A stretch of 64,000 bases of DNA from Phycicoccus sonneratiae (GTDB taxonomy: Bacteria; Actinomycetota; Actinomycetes; Actinomycetales; Dermatophilaceae), in NCBI RefSeq assembly GCF_016887965.1, contig NZ_JAFDVD010000024.1, forward strand, positions 1 through 64,000, in the 5' to 3' direction. Under the pieces are notes generated by a model that did not search any database, was not told the origin of the DNA, and worked only from the letters and a program-made list of their open reading frames with translations. Below, piece by piece: positions 18,665 through 27,347 of the stretch (position 1 is the first letter of the stretch; every line of letters begins with the position of its first letter). The position numbers were made by a program, and so were the translations under genes.

Positions 18665-18927
18665 ATGGGGAGGATCGACAACATCGATGATCCTGAGCGC
18701 CGCGCGCCCACAGCGCGGTGCCCGTTGGTGGTTGCAGTCGTGACCGACGACCGCGGACGGGTGCTGCTCATCCACAAGACCGGCAATGATCTGTGGGCGC
18801 TGCCGGGGGAGGCCACGAGATCGGGGAGTCGATCGTGGACACGGTGGTGCGGGAGGTGAAGGAGGAGACGGGGTTCGACGTCGAGGTCGAGACCATCACG
18901 GGGCACCTACACAAAGCCGTCGGCTAG
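18665..18927 (+). pseudogene. NUDIX hydrolase pseudogene (frameshift, truncated)
   Basis: Frame 1 from ATG 18665 reads MGRIDNIDDPERRAPTARCPLVVAVVTDDRGRVLLIHKTGNDLWALPG, the N-terminal half of a NUDIX hydrolase. At the G-run 18805-18809 one base appears to be missing. In the shifted frame the sequence continues GHEIGESIVDTVVREVKEETGF, a perfect Nudix box (G-x5-E-x7-RE-x-x-EE-x-G). It then ends at TAG 18925-18927 after TITGHLHKAVG, well short of a normal C-terminus. The gene is therefore broken twice. It lies in the accessory segment. Confidence 0.8.
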
Positions 18928-19323
18928 GTTCGCGAGCATTGCTGAAGGTCAGCGCCGGCAGACACGGGCGGGGACACATGTGCGGTCACATCACCCACCG
19001 AAGAACGACCACCAGCCACCGCGTGCATGAGGCATTCGCGCAGTTCATCGCCCTGTTGCAGCCTGCCTGAGAACAGGCTCTCAGCCTTCCGTAGGTTGTG
19101 GGTTCGAGTCCCACGAAGACCGCAGTACTGCTTCCCCGATGCTGGACGAGCGGGCCGACTGTGGGCAAGGGGAACCCCAGGCCGCGGAGGGGTCTGCCGG
19201 TCGCGGTCCGTCGACGTCGGTCCTCCCTCCGACGTCGTCGGCGAACAAGCCCTTCCGTTCGCGTGCGGCGTCTGCCAGCATCCAGCCACCGATCGGTGCG
19301 ATGTCGATTCAGCAGGGGGCATC
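18928..19323. other. intergenic stretch with a tRNA-like 3' fragment
   Basis: No protein gene is credible here. At 19098-19114 there is a perfect T arm (GTGGG-TTCGAGT-CCCAC) preceded by GTAGGTT, like the 3' half of a tRNA. A hairpin AGCCTG...CAGGCT with loop text CCTGAGAA lies just upstream (about 19058-19078). No matching 5' acceptor strand is present. It resembles the part of a tRNA gene left by integration or excision of an element. Confidence 0.4.
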
Positions 19324-22300
19324 ATGCGAGCTCATCCGACTCGTTGGTTGGCCGTCGTGGTCACGGTCGTCGTCGGCGCCGCCGGGGCGCTCTCCGGTGC
19401 GACGGCGTCTGCCGCTGCCACCGCGGACGGCACCTACAGACAGCAGGGCGTCGGGTTCGTCCCCTTGACCCCGGCTCGGCTGCTGGACACGCGGATCGGG
19501 TTGGGCGCCCCGTCCGCCCGAGTCCCGGCCGGCGGCTCGGTCACGGTGCAGGTCACCGGACGTGGCGGCGTCCCCACGGATGGGGTGGCCGCGGTCGCCG
19601 TCAACGCCACCGCTGTTCAGCCGGCCAAGGCTGGCTACGCGACCGTCTACCCGGCCGGGTCGTCGCGCCCGGTCGCCTCCAACCTGAACTTCTCCGCGGG
19701 CGCCACCGTCGCCAACCACGTGCTCGCCAAGCTCGGCGACGGAGGCCGGCTGACGCTGTACTCCAACGTCGCCACGGACCTGCTCCTGGACCTGTCCGGC
19801 TACTACCCGGACGACGCGAAGTACGCACCCCTCGCGCCCGCACGCATCCTGGACACCCGCTCCGGGCTCGGCGCCCCCAAGGCTCGGGCTGCCGCTGGCG
19901 GTACCGTCACGGTCACCGTCCTCGGCCGAGGAGGCGTCCCTGCCGTCGGCGTGGACGCCGTCGTGCTGAACGCGACCGCGGTCGCCGCCTCGTCCGGTGG
20001 ATACACCACCGTGTACCCCGGTGGACAGCCGCGCCCGTCCACGTCCACCCTGAACTACGCGAGCGGCGGAACCGTGCCAGCTCTCGCCATCGTCAAGGTC
20101 GGCGCGAGCGGGGCGGTGTCCCTGTACACCTCGAGCGGGGCCGACCTGCTGGCCGACGTCATGGGCTACATCCCCGCCGGGTCCGACTTCGCGCCGCTGG
20201 CCTCCCCCACCCGACTGGTCGACACCCGCAGCGGCACCGGCGCCCCCAAGGCCCGCTTGAGTGCCGGCGGCCTCCTGACCGTGACGGTGGCCGGCGCCGG
20301 TGGGATCCCGGACACCCAGGTCGGCAGCGCCATCCTCAACATCACTGCCGTCAATCCCGCCCGATCCGGGCATCTGACGGTGTACCCCACCGGCTCGACC
20401 CGCCCCAGCACGTCCTTGGTGAACTACACGGCCGGCACCAACAGGGCGAACTCCGTTCTCGCCCGACTGGGAGGCACCGGGCAGGTCACGGTCTACTCCG
20501 AGTCCGCCACGGATCTCGTCGTGGACGTGTCCGGGTACGTCGCGACACCGCTGACCGTGACGATGACCCAACCGGCCACCACCGCGGTGGTCCCACCCGA
20601 GACCACCACCGCCGTGACTGCCCCCGCCGACATCGGAGGCGCCGGCACCGTCACCACCACCGCCCCGGTGCCCGATCCCGGTGGGTACCTGTACCTGCCG
20701 CCCGGCGGCGCCAACGGCGACGGAGTCGTCGGCAAGGTGACCACCGTCACGAGCTCGAGTGGGGTGACCACGGCGGACATCGTCGCCGTCCCGCTCGAGG
20801 AGGCCTTCCCCGCCGGTCACATCGAAGGGACCACCAGCGCCGCCGACCCGCTCCTCGATCTGGCGCCGATTGCCCCGGGCCAGGCGCCGGCTCTCCGCTC
20901 CGGCGCGCGAGCGTCAGGGATCGTGCCGAGGTGCACTACCGGCACCAGCGCCGGGGTCACCCTCAGGGCGTCTGCCCCCATGCGCGTTAGCGTCCTCGCA
21001 GACTGGGGCATCGGGGTACGCACGCACGTCCGCGTGTCCGTCACGACCTCCCTGACGTTCGAGGGCGCGGTGGAGCTCAACGGTGGGGTCACGTGCTCGT
21101 GGTCCTCGACACCGGTTCCGCTCGGCATGGCAGGACCCTTCGTGGCGAGCGGGACGGTGGAGGTCAACCTGGAGGTGAGTGGCGCCTTGCAGGCCGGTGT
21201 CGCGTACACCACGACGACGACGGATGGGTTCGACTGGTGGGACGGTGAAACGCCCACCCGCATCCACACCCAGAGCAAGGACGTCAGCTGGAAGACCCCG
21301 AACGGTGTGGCGAAGGTGCGCTTCTCCGTCGGCCCGAGTGTCTCACTCAAGCTCGGCGGGGCAGTGGGTCCGTACGTCTCGGCCGGTGTGTACGCCGAGT
21401 TCACGGTCGACCCGGCAGGGGCGCCGTGGTGGACCTTGGAGTTCGGCATCGAGGCCAAGGCAGGCGTCAAGCTCGACATCCTGTTCCTGGCACACCAGGA
21501 CTACTCCCTCGCACAGGCGGTGGTCTTCCACACCCAGGTCGCGCAGGCCACCAACCCCTACCCCGGGGCAGGAAAGTGGGGCAAGACGATCAGCGTCGGG
21601 CGGACCCACGCGTGCGCAGTGACACCGACCGGCGGCGTGAAGTGCTGGGGCGACAACGGGTCCGGCCAGCTGGGAAACGGCACCTACACCTCCTCACGAA
21701 CGCCGGTGCAGGTGAGCGGCCTTGCGTCCGGCGTCGTCGCGGTCACCGCAGGCAATCGCTTCACGTGTGCCTTGACCCGTCTGGGTGCCGTCAAGTGCTG
21801 GGGCCAGAACCTGGACGGGCAGCTCGGCACGGGCAGCACGCCGGAGTCAACGAACACGCCTCTGCCGGTCAAGGGGCTCAGCTCCGGGGTGGCCCATCTG
21901 GGCAGCGCCGGACTGTACGGTGCGTGCGTGGCGACCACCTCCGGCACTGTCATGTGCTGGGGGGCCACTGACGCAGGGTTCCGCCCCACGCTTCCTGTCA
22001 CAGTCGGCGGCCTGCCAGGGAACGTGACGGATGTTGGCGGGTCACCCATGGTGGCGTGCGCCGTGGCCGGCGGGGGCGCTGTCAAGTGCTGGGGCGACAA
22101 CGAAGTCGGTCAGCTCGGCAACGGCACGTACACCCGGACCCCCAGCTCATTGCCGCCTGTCCAGGTCAATGGCCTGACCTCAGGGGTGCAGTCCGTGAGC
22201 GGCGGCGACGGCACCAACTGCGCGATCACCGGAACCGGGGCCCTCAAGTGCTGGGGTCTCAACAGCGACGGGGAGCTCGGCATCGGAACGGTGTCAGGCT

Positions 22301-22671
22301 TCTCCACCGTTCCGGTTCAGGTGAAGGGCCTCACCTCGGGTGTCGCGCAAGTCAGCGCGACGACCCCCACCGTGTGTGCCGTCACGCGCGCAGGAGCCGC
22401 CAAGTGCTGGGGCGACAACACCAGCGGTCAGGTCGGCAACGGTTCGACCACCCGGATGACCAGTCCCGCACAGGTCACCGGATTGACCTCGGGAGTCACC
22501 GGCATCAGCGTCGGCGGCGGCACTCTGGGCCAGGACAGCGAGGGCGGGGGCACGACCTGCGCGACGACGACCGGAGGTGTCATGTGCTGGGGCAGCAACA
22601 TCTCGGGCCAACTCGGGAACGGGTCCAGCGCACGCAACTCGGCGGTCCCCGTCCACGTCCAGGGGCTGTGA
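19324..22671 (+). CDS. large secreted protein with three tandem repeats and an RCC1 region
   Basis: A 1115-residue exported protein. It has a signal peptide at residues 1-33 (TRWLAVVVTVVVGAAGALSG, cleavage near ASAAA). Three tandem repeats of about 118 residues each follow (about 45-400), every one beginning with PLTPARLLDTR or a close variant and ending DLLLDLSGYY-like. A beta-rich middle region spans 400-750. From about residue 756 to the end there are seven RCC1-type repeats with the unit CAVTPTGGVKCWGDNGSGQL. Every unit has two cysteines about ten residues apart, unusual for classical RCC1 and suited to disulfides outside the cell. Seven units would close a beta propeller. Probable role is cell-surface or extracellular binding; no enzymatic motif seen. 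Confidence 0.85.
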   Translation: MRAHPTRWLAVVVTVVVGAAGALSGATASAAATADGTYRQQGVGFVPLTPARLLDTRIGLGAPSARVPAGGSVTVQVTGRGGVPTDGVAAVAVNATAVQPAKAGYATVYPAGSSRPVASNLNFSAGATVANHVLAKLGDGGRLTLYSNVATDLLLDLSGYYPDDAKYAPLAPARILDTRSGLGAPKARAAAGGTVTVTVLGRGGVPAVGVDAVVLNATAVAASSGGYTTVYPGGQPRPSTSTLNYASGGTVPALAIVKVGASGAVSLYTSSGADLLADVMGYIPAGSDFAPLASPTRLVDTRSGTGAPKARLSAGGLLTVTVAGAGGIPDTQVGSAILNITAVNPARSGHLTVYPTGSTRPSTSLVNYTAGTNRANSVLARLGGTGQVTVYSESATDLVVDVSGYVATPLTVTMTQPATTAVVPPETTTAVTAPADIGGAGTVTTTAPVPDPGGYLYLPPGGANGDGVVGKVTTVTSSSGVTTADIVAVPLEEAFPAGHIEGTTSAADPLLDLAPIAPGQAPALRSGARASGIVPRCTTGTSAGVTLRASAPMRVSVLADWGIGVRTHVRVSVTTSLTFEGAVELNGGVTCSWSSTPVPLGMAGPFVASGTVEVNLEVSGALQAGVAYTTTTTDGFDWWDGETPTRIHTQSKDVSWKTPNGVAKVRFSVGPSVSLKLGGAVGPYVSAGVYAEFTVDPAGAPWWTLEFGIEAKAGVKLDILFLAHQDYSLAQAVVFHTQVAQATNPYPGAGKWGKTISVGRTHACAVTPTGGVKCWGDNGSGQLGNGTYTSSRTPVQVSGLASGVVAVTAGNRFTCALTRLGAVKCWGQNLDGQLGTGSTPESTNTPLPVKGLSSGVAHLGSAGLYGACVATTSGTVMCWGATDAGFRPTLPVTVGGLPGNVTDVGGSPMVACAVAGGGAVKCWGDNEVGQLGNGTYTRTPSSLPPVQVNGLTSGVQSVSGGDGTNCAITGTGALKCWGLNSDGELGIGTVSGFSTVPVQVKGLTSGVAQVSATTPTVCAVTRAGAAKCWGDNTSGQVGNGSTTRMTSPAQVTGLTSGVTGISVGGGTLGQDSEGGGTTCATTTGGVMCWGSNISGQLGNGSSARNSAVPVHVQGL

Positions 22672-22875
22672 AGCCGGCGATCACCCAGGACCGCCACTCG
22701 GTACGCCGTGGGTGACCCAGGAACCGACGAGGGCCACGGCTGATGCCGGTCGCGGCGCGCCCACCGGGGACGACGAGCCGGTCCGCGTACGGTTGTCGAC
22801 CGGGGGCAGGCGGAGCGAGCCGTGCTGTCGACCGGACGCCCGGCCGACGCCCCCAGACCGAACCCGGGAGAGTCG

Positions 22876-23988
22876 ATGGTCAACGTCATGCTGGCGGGCG
22901 GTCTCGCCCTGCTCGTGTCGCTGCTCGGGACACCGCTGTTCGTCCGCTTCCTCACCCGCCGCGGCTACGGCCAGCCGATCCACGACGACCTCACGCTGCA
23001 CCACGTCAAGCGCGGCAAGCCGACGATGGGCGGCGCGGTCGTCATCGGTGCAGCGCTCGTCGGCTACTTCGGGTCGCACCTGGCCGTGCTCGGCATCGAG
23101 GCCGGCGACATCGGGCAGGTCACGAGCGACCCGGTGTCGCTCAGCGCACTGCTCGTGCTCTTCCTCCTCGTCGGCCTCGGGGCGGTCGGGTTCCTCGACG
23201 ACTTCACGAAGATCCGCGCCGAGCGCAGCCTCGGGCTGACCTCGCGCCAGAAGCTCGCGGGACAGACCGTCGTCACCATCGCCTTCGCCGCGATGGCGCT
23301 GTGGGTCACCGACGACAGCGGCCGCGCCCCGGCGTCGACGGCGATCTCGTTCGTCCGTGACACACCGCTCGACCTCGCCGTCGCCGGGCCGGCCCTCGGC
23401 GCCCTGCTCTTCCTCCTGTGGGCCAACGTGCTCATCACCGGCGCCTCGAACGGCGTCAACCTCACCGACGGCCTCGACGGACTGGCCACCGGCACGAGCG
23501 TCATGGTCTTCGGCGCGTACACGATGATCAGCCTCTGGCAGCACAACGAGAACTGCTCCGTCGCACCGGGACCCGGCTGCTACCCGACCCCGAACGCGCT
23601 CGACCTCGCCGTGGTCGCGGCCGCCGTCGCCGGCGCCTGCTTCGGCTTCCTCTGGTGGAACGCCGCTCCGGCCTCGATCATCATGGGCGACACCGGCTCG
23701 CTGTCCCTCGGCGGGGCGCTCGCCGGGCTGGCCGTCCTCACCCGCACCGAGCTGCTCCTCGCGGTTCTCGGCGGCCTCTTCGTGGTCATCACCCTATCGG
23801 TCGTCATCCAGGTCGCGAGCTTCAAGCTGCGGGGCAAGCGGGTGTTCCGCATCGCACCCCTGCACCACCACTTCGAGGTCGTCGGCTGGGCCGAGATCAC
23901 CATCGTCATCCGGTTCTGGATCGTCGCCGGCATCTTCGTCCTCGCCGGACTCGCCCTGTTCTACGGCGAGTGGGTCGTCGGCACCTGA
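22876..23988 (+). CDS. mraY: phospho-N-acetylmuramoyl-pentapeptide transferase (MraY) paralogue
   Basis: A 370-residue membrane protein with MraY hallmarks: HHVKRGKPTMGG (43-53), the aspartate pair in FLDDFTKIR (108-109), NGVNLTDGLDGLA (194-205), IIMGDTGSLSLGG and the terminal HHHFE motif. MraY transfers phospho-MurNAc-pentapeptide from UDP to undecaprenyl phosphate, forming lipid I. Start ATG 22876 fits the family; the frame to 22822 is a short leader. The gene is alone: no murF, murD or ftsW neighbour, so it is not the usual division cluster. It may be a second mraY or a relocated one. All catalytic residues look intact. Confidence 0.93.
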   Translation: MVNVMLAGGLALLVSLLGTPLFVRFLTRRGYGQPIHDDLTLHHVKRGKPTMGGAVVIGAALVGYFGSHLAVLGIEAGDIGQVTSDPVSLSALLVLFLLVGLGAVGFLDDFTKIRAERSLGLTSRQKLAGQTVVTIAFAAMALWVTDDSGRAPASTAISFVRDTPLDLAVAGPALGALLFLLWANVLITGASNGVNLTDGLDGLATGTSVMVFGAYTMISLWQHNENCSVAPGPGCYPTPNALDLAVVAAAVAGACFGFLWWNAAPASIIMGDTGSLSLGGALAGLAVLTRTELLLAVLGGLFVVITLSVVIQVASFKLRGKRVFRIAPLHHHFEVVGWAEITIVIRFWIVAGIFVLAGLALFYGEWVVGT

Positions 23989-24016
23989 GCCCCGACGCCG
24001 GCAGCAGCGCGGGGCC

Positions 24017-24988
24017 TCAGGCGAAGGTCGTGTACGAGAACGCCGGGTCCTCGCCGAGCGCGTCGAGGTCGGCGAGGTCCTCGAGGGTCGGCTCCCAGAG
24101 GCCGGCCTCGACGTTGGCGCGCACCTGCTCGGGGCGGGTCGCCCCGCTGATGACGCTCGCCACGGCCGGCTGCGCCGCGAGCCCACCGACCGCCAGCTGG
24201 AGCATCGAGACGTCCCGCTGGCGCGCGAAGGCCTCGAGCGCCTCGATGCGGTCCCAGCGCGCGGACTCCAGCCGCGATGCCTGGCTCGAGGCCGCGAGCC
24301 GGGTCCCCTCCGGCGCTGCCTCGCCGCGCCGGTACTTGCCGGTGAGCAACCCGTAGGCCAGCGGGAAGTACGGCAGCAGACCGACCCCGACCTCCTCGCA
24401 GGCCGGCACGAGCTCGGTCTCGGCCATCCGGTTGTACAGCGAGTACTCGTTCTGCGCCGACACGAAGCGCTGCGTCCCGGCGGTCCGCGCCACCCAGTCG
24501 GCGTCGACGACCTGCCAGGCCGACAGGTTCGAGGACCCGATGTACCGCACCTTGCCCTCGGTGACGAGCTCGCTCATCGCGCCGAGCGTCTCCTCGACGG
24601 GCGTGATGGGGTCGGGCCGGTGCAGCTGGTAGAGGTCGATGTGGTCGGTGCCGAGCCGTCGCAGGCTCGCCTCGACCGCCCGCCGCACGTACCGCCGCGA
24701 GCCGTGCGCGCCGAAGTGCTCGGCCTCGTGGTCGCCCATCCCGAACTTCGTCGCGAGCACGACCTGCTCGCGCCGGGCACCGAGCGCCCGCCCGAGCAGC
24801 TCCTCGCTCGCGCCGTCGCCGTAGGAGTCGGCGGTGTCGAAGAGGGTGATGCCCGCGTCGATCGCGGCGTCGACGACGGCCCGGGTCTGGTCGGCGTCGA
24901 TGCGCGAGCCGAAGGCGTTGCACCCCACCCCGACCACCGACACCATGAGACCGCTGTCGCCGAGGGGCCGGTGGCGCATGTCGCTCAT
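24017..24988 (-). CDS. aldo/keto reductase
   Basis: A 323-residue NADPH-dependent TIM-barrel oxidoreductase. The catalytic tetrad is visible: Asp and Tyr in DTADSYGDGASEE, Lys in VVLATKFG, His in IDLYQLHRPDP; the cofactor motif SGATRPEQV lies near residue 280. It resembles the YajO/PdxI-like and general actinobacterial AKR group. Start could also be the ATG at 24979 (RHRPLGDSG). Single gene, convergent with mraY. Substrate unknown. Confidence 0.93.
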   Translation of the reverse strand: MSDMRHRPLGDSGLMVSVVGVGCNAFGSRIDADQTRAVVDAAIDAGITLFDTADSYGDGASEELLGRALGARREQVVLATKFGMGDHEAEHFGAHGSRRYVRRAVEASLRRLGTDHIDLYQLHRPDPITPVEETLGAMSELVTEGKVRYIGSSNLSAWQVVDADWVARTAGTQRFVSAQNEYSLYNRMAETELVPACEEVGVGLLPYFPLAYGLLTGKYRRGEAAPEGTRLAASSQASRLESARWDRIEALEAFARQRDVSMLQLAVGGLAAQPAVASVISGATRPEQVRANVEAGLWEPTLEDLADLDALGEDPAFSYTTFA

Positions 24989-25034
24989 CCGGCGACCCTA
25001 CGCCGCCGTCCCGCCGCGACGGCCCGTCGGGGCC

Positions 25035-27179
25035 TCAGCGGCCGGCCACGCCCTCCCTCGCAAACCGCAGCTGGGCGGCCCGCGTGGCGCTCGGCAGGGA
25101 CGACGCCGTCGCCGAGCGCTTCGAGGTCGGCCGGTCGACCTCCGGCAGCCCCGGCGTGTACAGCCACTCCCGGAAGAGCGTGTCCAGCTGCTGCCCCGAC
25201 ACCTTCTCGGCCAGCCGGACGAACTCTTTCGTCGTGCCGTTGCCTCCGCGGTGTTGTGCCGCCCACCGGCGCAGGATGGTTCGGAAGTCCCTGTCCCCGA
25301 CGGTGACCCGCAGCTGGTGCAGGGTCATCGCCCCGCGGATGTACACGGGGTTGTCGAAGAGCTGGTCCGGGCCCGGGTCGCCGATGACGAGGTCCCAGAA
25401 GGGCGAGTCCTGCGGCACGAAGTCGCCGCTGTACCAGCCGTCGAAGATCTCCTGCGCGGTCCCGGTGCCCTGGTCCTCGCTCCACAGCCACTCGGCGTAG
25501 GTGGCGAAGCCCTCGTTGAGCCAGATGTCCTTCCACCGCTCCAGCGCGACGCTGTCGCCGTACCACTGGTGGGCCAGCTCGTGGACGATGACGCCGACGC
25601 CGCTCGTCTCGTCGCTGAAGAAGTCGCGCGAGTAGATCGGGCGGGTCTGGTTCTCGAGCGCGAACCCGAGGCCCTGCACGTCGTCGACGATGCCGCCCGA
25701 GGTCCGGAACGGGTACGGCCCGAACGTCGAGGAGAGGAAGTCGAGGACCTCGCCCTCGCGCGCGAAGGAGGCATCCACGACGGCGCCGGTGCTCGGCGGC
25801 ACGAGCTCGGTGCCGCCGACCGTCCAGTCGTCCTCGTTGCCGGGGCTGCCGGGTGGTGGACCGGGCACCGACCACCCGTCGAGCGGGTCGGCGTCGGCCT
25901 CGAACGACGTCGTGCCCTCACCGGTGGACACCACGACGTCGTCGACGAAGACCCCACCCAGCTGGACGACGTCGTCGCTCGCGTAGCTGAGCGACACCTC
26001 CACCTGCTGACCGGCGTACGGGGAGAGGTCGATCCGCCACTGCTCGGGGCCGTCGCTGAGCCCCGTCGCCGCGTTCCACGAGCCGGTGGTGCCGGTGGGC
26101 GTGCACGGCTCGTCGGCGCCCGCGGCGGTCTGGTAGTGCTCGAGGAAGGGGTGGATGTCCAGCCACCCGGGGCAGCTGTTGCCGGTGCTCGTCGAGGTGT
26201 GGCCGTTGGCGTCGGGGAGGGTCGTCCACGCGTCCGAGCCCACCGGGTGGGCCTCGACGAAGAAGTGGTCCCACGACTCCTCGGTGGCCCGGGTCACCCA
26301 GAACGACAGCTCCGCCCCGCTCGCCGGCACCGTGACCGTGTGGACGAGTCGCTTGTACGACGAGTCGGCCTGACCGCTGGCGACGAAGGCGGAGCCGGTG
26401 CGTGGGGCGGCGACCGGGTCGTAGAGGTCGGGGTCGACGGCGTCGATGATGCGGATGCCACCGTGCCGGCGCGTGCTGAGCCGGAACTCCCCGACGCTCG
26501 CGGTCGCGAGGTAGGACGCCATCGGGTCGGGCTCGTCCCAGACCCACGTCGTCCAGCCGTGGGCGGTCCGGTGGCTCACGAGCGAGCCGTTGGAGACCGC
26601 CGTCAGGCCCCGCGGCACGGTGACGGCGACGTGGTAGCGCGCCTTGTCGCTGGGGTGGTCGTTGACCGGGAACCAGGTGTCCGCGACGTGCGGCTGCCCG
26701 ACGACGAGCGCGCCGTCATCGGTGTGGATGAACCCCGACGGCCCGCCGAACTCGACCGTGGGTTTGGGCACCCCGTCGTAGCGGACGACGGTCGTGAACG
26801 TGTGCTTCCGCTCCAGCCCGCGTGCCGGGCGGACGGTCAGCTCGTCGGCCCGCCGCGACCACCGCGCCGGCTTGCCGTCGACGAGCACCTGCCGCACGGT
26901 GAGCCCGTCGAGGTCGAGCGTGAACGTGGAGAGGTTCTGCGTGGCCCGGGCCCGGATCGTCGCCCGCCCCGCGAGGACGTCGGTCGACGGGGTGTAGCGC
27001 AGGTCGAGGTCGTAGGCCTGGACGTCGTAGCCACCGTTGCCGTCGCCCGGGAAGTACGGGTCACCGATGCTCGTCGCACCCGGCGAGAAGCCGTGCCCGC
27101 CGTGGGCCGTCGCCGCACCCCCTCCCGTCAGGCCGAGACCGAGCACAACCGGGACCACCAGGACACGGACGACACGCAC
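25035..27179 (-). CDS. secreted M1-family metallopeptidase with an inserted beta domain
   Basis: About 714 residues from GTG 27179, chosen because GAGGGG lies eight bases upstream and because the product then starts with a clean signal peptide (VRVLVVPVVLGLGLTGGGAATAHG). The M1 catalytic module has the exopeptidase-like GFALENQ motif and the zinc site HELAHQWYGD (around residue 533) with the third ligand in NEGFATYAEW. Between the N-terminal beta domain and the catalytic domain, at about residues 256-463, an extra segment is inserted. It begins after AVDPDLYD and contains SYKRLVHTVTVPASGAELSFWVTRATEESWDHFFVEAH, resembling the immune-inhibitor-A type beta domain. It is probably an extracellular aminopeptidase. 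Confidence 0.88.
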   Translation of the reverse strand: MRVVRVLVVPVVLGLGLTGGGAATAHGGHGFSPGATSIGDPYFPGDGNGGYDVQAYDLDLRYTPSTDVLAGRATIRARATQNLSTFTLDLDGLTVRQVLVDGKPARWSRRADELTVRPARGLERKHTFTTVVRYDGVPKPTVEFGGPSGFIHTDDGALVVGQPHVADTWFPVNDHPSDKARYHVAVTVPRGLTAVSNGSLVSHRTAHGWTTWVWDEPDPMASYLATASVGEFRLSTRRHGGIRIIDAVDPDLYDPVAAPRTGSAFVASGQADSSYKRLVHTVTVPASGAELSFWVTRATEESWDHFFVEAHPVGSDAWTTLPDANGHTSTSTGNSCPGWLDIHPFLEHYQTAAGADEPCTPTGTTGSWNAATGLSDGPEQWRIDLSPYAGQQVEVSLSYASDDVVQLGGVFVDDVVVSTGEGTTSFEADADPLDGWSVPGPPPGSPGNEDDWTVGGTELVPPSTGAVVDASFAREGEVLDFLSSTFGPYPFRTSGGIVDDVQGLGFALENQTRPIYSRDFFSDETSGVGVIVHELAHQWYGDSVALERWKDIWLNEGFATYAEWLWSEDQGTGTAQEIFDGWYSGDFVPQDSPFWDLVIGDPGPDQLFDNPVYIRGAMTLHQLRVTVGDRDFRTILRRWAAQHRGGNGTTKEFVRLAEKVSGQQLDTLFREWLYTPGLPEVDRPTSKRSATASSLPSATRAAQLRFAREGVAGR

Positions 27180-27347
27180 GAGAACCACCCCTCGACCGGA
27201 ACGAGCGTCGCGACCCGGCCCCTGGGGGCGGACGCGCCGCGCCCGCCGATCCTCCTCCCGTCGGAGGGGTGTGTCCATGGCTCCCCCGGGCCATCTCCGC
27301 ACCTCACCGGTGGGCGGACCCGCCCGGTGGGGTGCGGAGGGGCGGGG

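Noticed and set aside
19050-19125. Functional tRNA gene
   Set aside because: Only a T arm and a preceding hairpin exist; the 5' acceptor strand complementary to GAAGACC and a normal D arm are not found.
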